Source: Mercurialis annua (taxonomy: Eukaryota > Streptophyta > Magnoliopsida > Malpighiales > Euphorbiaceae). Taken from it: a stretch of DNA of 64,000 bases. Below the pieces are notes generated by a model. That model saw nothing but the letters and a program-made list of their open reading frames with translations, ran no database searches and was not told where the DNA came from. Every line of letters begins with the position of its first letter. Within the stretch, counting starts at the first letter, position 1. The DNA lies in assembly GCF_937616625.2 (NCBI RefSeq), contig NC_065570.1, positions 39,873,665 through 39,937,664 of the forward strand, read 5' to 3'. The position numbers were made by a program, and so were the translations under genes. Shown in pieces: positions 11,665 to 21,448 of the stretch.

Positions 11665-12576
11665 CATGCAATCAGCGGCAAAACGACGGGAGGGTCATGA
11701 GAGTCGACCGACCCTCCTCATCGCCGGAATACCGAGGGACTGGTGCTATTCTCCACTGGTCACCTTCCTTCTGTCGACCCTCCCCCAGCAGATGGAGATC
11801 TGTTATAGAGGCCACTAAAGCCAGCAAGCTGCAACTCGTTTTTTTTAATTTTTATAAAGAGTCGAACGACATTATTTCAATTTTTTTAAAACCAAACGAC
11901 AAGTCGTTTGGTTCTAACAAATAGAAGGCTGAGCCTTATGTTTCTTACTCATCTCTCTTTATTTCTTTTACCCCGTTTTCTTTATTTCTTAACTTTCCCA
12001 TTTATTTTCCGAAACTCTAACCCTAAAATTGAACCTCAATTATTCAATTAATCACTTTATTTACCACTTAATTCTTAAACCCATTATTATTTCTTCTCAA
12101 TTATGGAAGGTATTGTGTTTTTTTTCAATTTTAACTCATCTTTTTTTTTATTTTTACAATAATTAATTTATGCTAGAGATAATCTAACAATAATCTTAAA
12201 TTATATTTTTCTAGGTCATATATATTGAATTAGCAATGTCAAGAAGTGGTGAATTAGACAAAACTCCAACAAGTAAGTAGTTATATATTTTTGTTAATTT
12301 TTAATATTAATTATTTAATTTACTTTAGTGTGTTGATTGTTATATAAGTGAATTGATTTGGTTGTCATTTATTTTTTAAATTGATGATTGTTTTGCCATA
12401 AGTTGATGAATACATTAGGTAAATTAAATTGATGATTTTGTTTGCATAATTTGATGAATTGATTTGATTGTCAAGAATGAAATTGATGAATTTTTTGTCA
12501 TAATTTGATGACTTAGTTTGGTGGATTAAATTGATTTTTTTTAATTTTGTAAGGTTAATCAAGAAAAACAAATATA

Positions 12577-14951
12577 TTGAATTTTTTCAAACATGCGCCT
12601 AGAAATCTTGATTCGAGTACCCCTTCATCTTCTGAGGCAACTAATATTACACAAAAGAGAAGTCGTGTAGAGTTTAATCCCAATGAACTTGTTGTTGATC
12701 CTGGACTTCGAATGTGTATTGATGATTATGATGTGGAAATTAGAGACCAAGTTCGAAGGGAATACTTGTTAAGGGGTCCGTGTCAACCATATGGTCATGA
12801 TATTCCAAAAAAATAAGCAACGGATATGAGAAGTTCTAAAGAGGCATGGTTCAAAAAATTTGCTTGGTTAGAATATAGTGTAGAGAAAGATACAGCATTT
12901 TGTTTGTATTGCTACCTGTTTGCAAATTCAGGTGCAAGAAGTGAAAGTTTTACAAGGAAAGGCTTTAGCAACTAGAAAAAGCGTCGGAAAATTTTGATGA
13001 CCATGTTGGTGGAGGAGATAGTGTTCATAATGACGCAAGACGTAATTGTGAGGATTTTCAGAATCAACGTCAAAGCATTTCGCATGTTTTGACTTCTCAA
13101 AGTCGTGAAATGGAAATTGCTTACCGAACTCGTTTGACAGCAATGTTAGAAGTTGTTCATCTTCTTCTTTGGCAAGGTTTAGCATTCCGTGGTCATGATG
13201 AGACTCGTGATTCTTTACAAAGGGGGAATTTTATTAAGATAGTGAAATGGTATGCTAGGAAGGATGAAAAATTGAGAAATGTCATTGGTGATAATGCTCC
13301 TGGGAATAACCAAATGACATCTCCTAAAATTCAAAAAAGAATTGGTTAGTTCTTATGCCTCACAAGTAACATTAGCTATGCTCACTGAACTTGGAGATAG
13401 GAAATACTCATTACTAGTGGACGAGGCTCGTGATTGTTCCGTAAAGGAACAAATGGCAGTGATGTTAAGGTTTGTGAATAAGAAGGGTGATATAATCAAA
13501 AGATTTCTTGCAATTGAGCATGTTAGTGACACTTCTTCAAGATCCTTGAAAGCAGTTTTGGACATGTTATTTGCTCGCCATAATTTATCTCTTTCTAGAT
13601 TGCGAGGACAATCATATGATGGAGCATCCAACATGAAGGGAGAGTTTAATGGATTGAAGGCACTTATTCAACGGGAAAATCCGTTTGCTTTCCATGTCCA
13701 TTGTTTTTCCCATCAACTGCAGTTGGTGGTTGTTGCTATTGCAAAACATATTTCAGTTGTTGCTGAATTTTTTACTAACATCAGTTGGATTGTTAATATT
13801 GTTGGTGCTTCTTGCAAAAGAAGATATGAATTAAACAAACATAGGGATGCTAACATTTTGGAGCAATTGGAGACTAGTGAGCTTTCTACAGGAAAAAGGC
13901 TTAATCAACCGACTAATCTTGCAAGACCGGGTGATACTCGTTGGGTTCACATCATGTCACTTTAGCCCGTTTGCTGTCTACGTGGGGTTCAGCCTTATAT
14001 ATGCTTGAAAGAGTTTATGAAGATGCAACTGAAAGAGAGCCGAGGGGGAAAGCAAGTGCCTTGATTAAACTGATGGAACATTTTCACTTTGTATTTATTC
14101 TGCATCTGATGCTTAAGTTATTCGGTATAACAAATACATTGTCACTTGCCTTGCAACAGAAAGATAAGAATATTGTTAATGCAATGAACTTGATTGAAGT
14201 TTTAAAAATAAAGCTACAAAACTTGAGAGACAATGGATGGGATGCTTTGCTACATGAAGTCAGCATGTTTTGTAACAAGCATAGCATTGTGGTGCCTGAT
14301 ATGGAAGATCAATTTCTAATTCTAGGACGGTCTCGTCGTGCGAGGCACTTGGTAACTTGTTATCATCATCACCATAATGAGGTTTTTCTTCATGTGATTG
14401 ATTTGCTTACTATTGAGATGAATAATAGGTTTTATGAATCTAGCACTGAATTATTAAGGTACATCTCTTGCCTTGATCCAAGAGACTCTTTTTCTAGATT
14501 TGATTAATGCAGTTTGATTTGCCTTGCTGAACTCTATTCTGATGATCTCTTTGCTACTGACTTGTACTTCTTGAGAGAGGAGCTAGATACATACATTTGT
14601 GAAGTAAGAAAAAATTCTGATTCTACTAGTTGTGAAGATCTTGATATCGTTGCAACTAAGATGGTTCAAACTGGTAGACATTCTATGTTTCCATTGGTTT
14701 ATCGTTTGATTGAGTTGGCTTTGATTTTACCAGTGGCTACAACATTTGTTGAGAGAGCTTTTTCTACAATGAAGCACGTCAAGTCAGATGTACGGAACAA
14801 CATGGCAGATGAGTGGTTCAATGATTTGATGATATGCTTCGTTGAGAGAGATATATTTGATTTCATCGACAATGAAGACATTTTACAACATTTTCAAAAC
14901 AAAGCAAACCGGCGAATTCAACTTCCACCTCTTGCTCTTTCCAATTCTTAG
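12577..14951 (+). pseudogene. hAT transposase pseudogene (TTF-type zinc finger / DUF4371 / hAT dimerisation)
   Basis: Read across frames, the order is a TTF-type zinc finger region (WFKKFAWLEYSVEKDTAFCLYCYLF, about 12848-12920), a DUF4371/RNase H-like transposase body (LLVDEARDCSVKEQM about 13410; GQSYDGASNMKGEFNGLKAL; HVHCFSHQLQLVVVA) and a C-terminal hAT dimerisation domain (LPVATTFVERAFSTMKHVKS, about 14726-14785). This matches plant 'zinc finger MYM-type protein 1-like' transposases. Breaks include stops at 12814 and 12973 (a Trp to TAG), frameshifts near 12984, 13336 and 13938 (one G lost in the TRWGSHH region), and a stop at 14505. It is therefore dead and would need help in trans to move. 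There is no ATG at 12577; the frame there begins with TTG. Confidence 0.88.
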
Positions 14952-15001
14952 TTTTTTATTAGTTTGTTTGTGTGTTTTTATTATTATCAACTCAATATTT
15001 A

Positions 15002-15706
15002 GGCTATTAATCACCCATGGCCCCTGACTTTTGAGGGTAAGTGCACAAAACCCCCTGATATTTAAAAACGGGCACTAAATCCCCCGATTTTTGTGGCGGC
15101 GCTCACCACAGCCCTTATGGACGAAAATACCCCTGGCGCCGTCTTTTGTTGGGCGGTTGTCTTTTAAAAGAAAACAAAAAATTGACGGCGCCACATGTCA
15201 GTTGACACGTCATCAAAATACAAAAAAAATTTAAAAAAAAGCCCAAAACACCCTTAAATATAATATCTTATTAAATCAAAAATCCAGCCCAAAATCCAAC
15301 CACCCCCCGTTCAAACCCAAATCGCCACTGCGACCAACCACCACCGCCACCCTACCGCCGCTGGAAAATTTTCCGGTCATCTTCTCCGAATCAAAGATGA
15401 CCGGAAAATTTTCCGGTCATCAAAAAAGTCCGGATCTGTTCCTTAGAGGAACAGATCAGATCTGTTCCTCTGAGGAACAGATACAGATATTTTTAAAGGT
15501 ATTTTGCTGACGTGGCGCCGTCACTTTTTCTTAAGAATGTTAGTTGACAAGAAAAGACGGCGCCATAGGTATTTTCGTCATATTTGAGGTTTAGGGTGTT
15601 TTGTGAGCGCCGCCAAAAGATCAGGGGATTTAGTGACCGTTTGTAAACATCAGGGGATTTTGTGCACTTACCCTCAAAAGTCAGGGGTCATGGGTGATTA
15701 ATAGCC
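15002..15706. mobile_element. 705-bp Mutator-like MITE with long terminal inverted repeats
   Basis: Flanked by a 9-bp duplication, CAATATTTA, at 14993-15001 and 15707-15715. The ends are inverted repeats of about 170 bases (GGCTATTAATCACCC at the left, the complement at the right). The centre holds further palindromes: GACCGGAAAATTTTCCGGTC near 15399-15418, and a pair of ATCTGTTCC / GGAACAGAT blocks at about 15435-15481. It has no coding capacity. It inserted just after the stop codon of the hAT transposase. Confidence 0.88.
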
Positions 15707-15819
15707 CAATATTTAACACTTTAATTTAATCAAAAAATTTATTTGATACACTTTTAAATTTTTATGTGAAATCTCGACCCCCCCTACAAAGAATTTCTTG
15801 TTCAGCCACTGCATGCAAT

Positions 15820-16327
15820 GATTGTGCCATGTCATATTTACAACCCGACATTTGCAATAGAAATTTTTTAATTGCTTACTTATTTTTTTAATCATTAAAA
15901 ATTCCACATAGCTAACACATTATTAGTTTGTTGCACGGATAACATGGCACAACGGTTGCATTGCATAATTTTTCCTAAATTAATTAAGTCAAATTTTGAC
16001 TGCGCTGCCGCTTTCACTAATTAATACACTCTCGCGAGATTTTAACATTCTTTTTGAAAAAATAAATAATAAACACAGTCGATGAAAATAAAAAACTAGG
16101 AAAGTAAAAGATGTGACAAAGATGAGATAAGAAAAAAAAGAACTTAAGCCATATGATGAGATAAGAAAAAGAAGAACTTAAGCCATATTTAGTTCATAAA
16201 ATAATTGCAGACTGAAATAATTATGTATGACTATTTGTTATTTTAATTCAGAGAATACCTATTAAAAAAATTGTATTCTATAATTTAATGGAATAAATAC
16301 TCTTTTTAAAAAGTAGAATATTCTTTA
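15820..16327. other. AT-rich stretch without recognisable genes
   Basis: Contains a local 30-base direct repeat around GAACTTAAGCCATAT (about 16141 and 16173). Nothing else was recognised. Confidence 0.5.
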
Positions 16328-16335
16328 CGGGAGAA

Positions 16336-17145
16336 TAGGGATGGCAATGGGGCGGGGTGGGGGTGGGGAAGCTATCCCCATCCCCGTCCCCACTTCTATG
16401 GGGAATCTCCATCCCCGTCCCCATTTATTTGATGGGGATTAATTCATTCCTATCCCCATCCCCGTGGATTCCCCGTCCCCATGGGGTTCCCCACCTCCCC
16501 GTATAATTCTAATATAAATATTTAAATATTTTTATTATTTTTATGAAATATTTGACAGTAGACCTTCTAATAATTAATACTCAATAAATTAATAATTATA
16601 ATAATTAATAAAATTTTAGGGAACCAAATTCAAGATTACGTCATATATAATATTTAATAAATTAATAATTCTTATATTTAATAACTTTTAAGTCACCATA
16701 TATATTAATTATTAAAGGGTTGACTGTATGATTTATTCAATATTAATAATAATAAAAATTATAAATTAAATTATCCCAAAAATTAATTAGTAATCTAAAA
16801 TATTCAGCAATTTTAAATATTAAAATAATATAATTAAAATAAAATAAAAAATCGTTAAAAATCATTACTTAATATCCTGATAATTAAATAAAATTATTAA
16901 AAATTATAAACAATATATTAAAAATTGTAACAAATTATGTAAAAGTAGATCGGGTCCCCACGGGGACGGGGATGGGGATCCCCATGGGGTGGGGACTACA
17001 CTCCCTGTCCCCTCCCCATCCTCGTGGATGGGGCATAACCTTCCCCCATCCCCGTACCCATGGGGACAATTGGTGGGGATTCCCCGCCCCATTAGGGGCG
17101 GGTCCCCATGGGGATCGGGGAATCACCTCCCCATTGCCATCCCTA
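16336..17145. mobile_element. 810-bp hAT-type MITE with G-rich ends
   Basis: Flanked by an exact 8-bp duplication, CGGGAGAA, at 16328-16335 and 17146-17153. It begins TAGGGATGGCAATGGGG and ends with the inverted form CCCCATTGCCATCCCTA. Each end carries about 150-200 bases of repeated GGGGATGGGGA / TCCCCATCCCC words, so the ends can pair into a long stem. The middle is very AT-rich. Frames read from it are G/P-rich artefacts. Confidence 0.88.
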
Positions 17146-17153
17146 CGGGAGAA

Positions 17154-18056
17154 GGTGATTTTAGTATATTTTCAATTGCATTATGACTTTTTTTCTTTCT
17201 AAATTACCGGTTTACTTTGGTGTTTTTCATTTTAATTTTTTGATGAATTTTGTTGATTAATAAATCGAAAAAAGATTGACTCTTCAAGTTTGTGGGCTCC
17301 CTTTTCATGTGACAAAGTCTCTAATTAATTGACAACATGACATTTTGAGGGCATAAGTAAATTAATTTTATAATATCAAGGGTTCGTTTCATATTCAAAT
17401 TTTAAGAGGATAAGTTATGTCCTGCTAGAAATATAAGATTGCAAACTTTTCTCCAAAAATAAAATAAAAAAAAACTCGTCCCTACCAAAGCACAAAACTC
17501 TATTATCTTACCATTTTTACTCTTTACCTTTTTTACAATTACCCTTCACCTAGCCCAACTTTATGTTGGAGTCTCCACAGCTCCCGTAGTAAAATCGGAA
17601 AATTAAATTACTTTTTCCTTTTCATTTTATTGGTCAAATTTCCATTTTTATATATACTAAAAATACAATGAATGTGATATATAGTAAATTTTTATATGCT
17701 TATTTTTTGTTTTGAAAATATCATATAATTAAATACATCACTATTTTTTATATAACAAACTCACTAATATTAAAAATAAAAAAAATTAGTGTTAGTAATA
17801 TAAAAGTAATTTTCTAAGAACATTAAAAGTGTAAAAAGTGATAAATGACATGGAATAGAATGAATATAAAAATACTCTGGTCATTAAAGAAATGGTAGTA
17901 TAATTTATTTCGATCAGTATCTTATGTGGATATTCAATTTTTAATTTGATTTGACAATTTTAGAATTAAAAAACAAAAAAAAACTGGAAAACAGTTAAAC
18001 AAATTTAATAAAATATATACATGTATATTTAATAGATGATTATTCAAAAACAAATA
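17154..18056. other. AT-rich intergenic stretch
   Basis: No gene or repeat recognised. This is the target region into which the Tat element inserted. Confidence 0.5.
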
Positions 18057-18061
18057 CTAAT

Positions 18062-18655
18062 TGATGGAGTCTGCCTTCTGAACCGGTGAGTAAGACCTGC
18101 AAAACAAGGTAGAAGCTAACCGGACGGTGGTTGTCCGATTAACTCTCCGATGCTAAAGTCAGTTTAGAGCTTTGAGCAGCGTTTTGTGTATATGAATGTA
18201 ATTGTGATTCTAGGCATATCTCGTGCTCCTTTTATAGTAGTCGAATATACATTGTAGAGTCGTAATAGGCAGGTGAATCCTACTTTGTAGGGATTCGGCA
18301 ACATCGTAGGGATTCTCCTGATTTGCGAGATCTACCTTAATCTGATAAGAGTCCTATTTAGGAACGTCTTCCTAAATAGTCTTATCTTTCTAAGGTAGAG
18401 CTTATCCTTCCATATATAGTGTTTGTGTCCGAATATGACAATACTTCCATTCTTGGTCGATTACCCGAATCCCGGACCTAACGCGCTTTGGGCGGATCAT
18501 GTGGGATTCGGTCTTTATTGACATATTACCAAATCTCAAGGGATTCGGTATCTCCTTCATATCTTAGGATCTTCAGGGGGAGTCTGGTATCACCTGAGGG
18601 TGGATCTCCTGTGACTCGGCTCCATTATATTTACTGTAGGATTCGGTATCCATCA
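18062..18655 (-). repeat. 3' LTR of the Tat element
   Basis: TGATGGAGTC...GTATCCATCA on the plus strand. It is nearly identical to 25365-25959. The polypurine tract, seen as TTAGCCCCCCCGC on the plus strand, abuts it at 18656. Confidence 0.93.
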
Positions 18656-18820
18656 TTAGCCCCCCCGCAAGTGAGCTGAAGTAATTGGTATTTATGCCTT
18701 AGTGGTTTTTAGCTCTTTTGGAGCTGAGTCCACTTATACGGGCGAGTCGTTTTGTATTCCGGGCGAGTCGTTTCATATGTTTGTGGGTGATGTTTCTTCT
18801 TTAGTAAGATTCTGCGTTGC

Positions 18821-18948
18821 CACGTGTCGTCTATCAGTAGAGGGTTGTGACTGGATGAAGGACAAGTGTCTTCGTGTGCCATTAGTTGGTCCTTATTTGT
18901 AATTATGGGATCTCGTCTTTTCAGTTTCTTTGGCTTAGGCTATATAAT
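18821..18948 (+). promoter_or_regulatory. probable promoter of the antisense gene
   Basis: A G-box (CACGTG, 18821-18826, within GCCACGTGTC) lies about 120 bases before a TATA box (TATATAAT, 18941-18948). Pyrimidine-rich leader sequence follows, with GT...AG-like sites (about 19114 and 19160) that may mark a leader intron. The antisense gene starts at 19273. Confidence 0.5.
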
Positions 18949-19272
18949 TGCTCATTTCTCTTCTTCTTCCATCTTTGCTCTTTCTGCAACTGTCATTCGC
19001 ATAAAAAGAAATCTCTTCAAGCTTTCTGTGGGTTTCCTTCTTCTGCTTTCAAGATTCCTCGTTTTCAAGTTGCTCCTTATCTTTCTTTCGATCCTGCGTA
19101 TTTGCTTGCGAGGTATTTTACCTTTTCGCTAATTTGATTTCTTGGTAATTCTTTGCAGTTTTGATTCTGTTTTTCCTGTTCTTCTTGTTCTTCGTCTTTT
19201 TCTTTCTTTTGATCTTTTGGAATTTTAATTTCACCATCTTTCCGTGTTTCCCCCCTTTTTTAAATTTTTAAA

Positions 19273-21064
19273 ATGTCAGAAGTAACCGAGGGGGCGAAGG
19301 GTGCTCGTGACGAGCTAGAATATACCCGGAGCTCCTTGTCAAGAGAACAGATAATTGGCTATGCCGAGGAATTTAGTTTTCATGGGTCATATGTTATTCT
19401 GAGGCCTGGAAAATTGTATCGGGCGAATCATAGCACCGATTCGCCTTCCAAGATAGTAATTTTCCATGAGCAGCTTTTGGCGGGTCTTAGGTTTCCCTTA
19501 GAAACTTTGATCGTAGAGGTCTGTCATAATTTAGGTATTCCTTTAGGTCAGCTTCATCCGAACGCGATTCGCCTTCTTTGTTCTTTTATGGAATCGTGTA
19601 GGGTTTGGATGCAGGAGCCTTCGCTTGCTCTTTTTAATTATTTTTATGTTTTCTCCCGACGAAAGGGCGAGGAATTTATTTTTGCTGGTGGTCGACCGAA
19701 TCGGTCTCTTTTTAGTCATCCGTCTTCTTTGAAGGGTTGGACCCCTAAGTTTTTCTTGGTTCAACATTCCTCTTTTTCTTCTTTTTCGCGGAGTTTTACT
19801 TCTAGTAAGGTTTCGATTACTGATGTACCTGATTTGACTAATGGGGAGAGGGATTTCGCCTTGTCTTTGTTGTCGGATTGTCGCTTTGATAAGCCCAAGT
19901 ACAGCGTTCTTTTAGAACGATATTTAAGTCGACGTGAAATACTTTTGGCGGGTCTTCCCTTAGAAGGTATTTTTCTAACTTTTGTTATTATGTTTTTGTT
20001 TTGTAGGATGTCGACTTCTCTTGAACATTTGCTTGATAATTTTCATGTCGATATGACTGTAGATATGGGCGAGGTCACTAGCGGCGTTCCTAATCCGTCT
20101 ACGATCGCCGTGCCGAATCCGTCGCCTGATTCGGTAGGTCTTGTTCCTGCTTCTGGCGATCAGGTTCCTGCTTCGACTTCTGAGTCGCCTTTGCTCCCTT
20201 CGAAGGATTCAGTTCCTTCTCTGACGGAGTTGCCTACCACCGGCAAGAAGCGTCCTGCTGAGGATCAAGTTGGGGCTTCTTCTAAGCGTCCCAAGAAGAA
20301 GAAATCTTCTGGGGTGTCTGTCGAATAGGCACCTCGGTTTGCGGCTTGGGCGGACGCACAAAATTCGCCTCGGCTCTCTAACGTCGCTATTCTTCATGCT
20401 TGCATGGAGAATATTATGATTAAAGAGGACATAGAGTCCATTGATCGCGAACATGGCGATGGTTTGGCTGAGTTCGCCTGTCTTGGCGGTTTTTCGGTAT
20501 GTTTTTCTTCTTTTATTTTATATTGTGATTTGCTTCTTTATTTTTCTTATTTGTTGCTTTATTTCGCAGGTGGTCCAGTCCATCGCTGTTTTGGAGCGTC
20601 GCCGAAGGGATCCGGTGGATCAATTGAAGAAGCTTCAGAAGGATTCTGAATCCTGGCTCTCCGAAAAACAAAAGATGGAGGAGGAGGCTGGCGAGGCGAC
20701 TGGTCTGATCCAACAGCTGAGGTCCTCCGTATCTGCCAAGACTCGGGAGATTTCCGCCTTAGAGGCTCGGGTTCGAACTTTGTCCGATGAAGTCGAGTCT
20801 CTAAAGTCTTCTTCAGATGCTCTCACTAAGGAGAGGGATGATCTGAAGAAAGAAGAGGGGCGTCTCCGCCGGCGTTTGGGTGACTCTGGGAGCTTTTATT
20901 CCCAAGTCATGACTCAATACCGGTTGGCGATCGGGGCAAAGCTACGGGAGCAGAATCCTGGCATCGATCTTTCTAGCGTCAATCAGTTGGATCCTGCTTC
21001 TTTGGCGAAGGAGGTAAAGGCGAAGCTTGATAAGCAGAAACAAGATGCTTTGAAAAAAGCTTAA
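19273..21064 (+). pseudogene. antisense gene in the Tat element: putative gypsy-type transposon domain plus coiled coil
   Basis: The frame opens at ATG 19273 and runs to 20496, a GT donor (TTCG|GTATG) follows, and the acceptor TTTCGCAG ends at 20569. Exon 2 is 20570-21064. Both exons join in phase to 572 codons. Residues about 65-115 carry the 'putative gypsy type transposon' domain (EQLLAGLRFPLETLIVEV, LGQLHPNAIRLLCSF). The middle is Pro/Ser/Val-rich with a basic KKRPAEDQ...KRPKKKK stretch that could be a nuclear signal. Exon 2 is a long coiled coil (VVQSIAVLERRRRDPVDQLK onward). One in-frame TAG at 20326 cuts the product after residue 351. The gene lies on the opposite strand to gag-pol, between integrase and the 3' LTR, with its own promoter-like sequence. 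Its function is unknown. Confidence 0.8.
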
Positions 21065-21448
21065 TTTTTATTTTCTTCTTTTTGTATTTTCTGCTTTTTT
21101 GTATTTTCTTCTTTTTGTATTGGATCGTAGGCGGATCCTTTGTAATTTTGCTTTGTGAATATAGTGATCTTTTGACCATTGCTTTTCTTTAGTTGTAGAG
21201 TTAATCTAAACTCGTTTGTTATTTTGAGAAGTTAATCTAAACTTCTGTTGGTGTGATTTATTTGTAGGTCTGAATGAATCCTTTTATTTATTTGACTCAG
21301 ACGAGTCTAAATTGTTTTTAACTAAGATTCGAACGATTCTTGTTAAATTGTATATATTAGGTCTCGAGTGAGCCTTTAAAATTTACTTCTTAACGTCAAA
21401 TCGCCCTTTTATTTCAAAAATGGAAATAAGTACATGCCATGAATTAAT

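Larger units (their letters stand above)
11673..15811 (+). mobile_element. complete but inactive hAT transposon (ZMYM1/DUF4371-type), with a nested MITE
   Basis: Flanked by an exact 8-bp duplication, CATGCAAT, at 11665-11672 and 15812-15819, the length typical of hAT. The ends are short imperfect inverted repeats: CAGCGGCAAAAC on the left and, read inward from the right, CAGTGGCTGAAC. The transposase pseudogene fills 12577-14951, and a 705-bp MITE inserted later sits at 15002-15706. Without the MITE and its 9-bp duplication the element would be about 3.4 kb. Confidence 0.85.

Noticed and set aside
13353..13634. Minus-strand 93-codon frame
   Set aside because: Antisense shadow of the hAT transposase body.
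16904..17202. Gly/Pro/Ser-rich open frames on both strands
   Set aside because: They are produced by the GGGGATGGGGA repeats of the hAT MITE and mirror each other on the two strands.
19969..20008. A 40-base intron in the antisense gene
   Set aside because: The ends look like GT...TAG, but 40 bases is very short for a plant intron and its removal breaks the reading frame, which is open without it.
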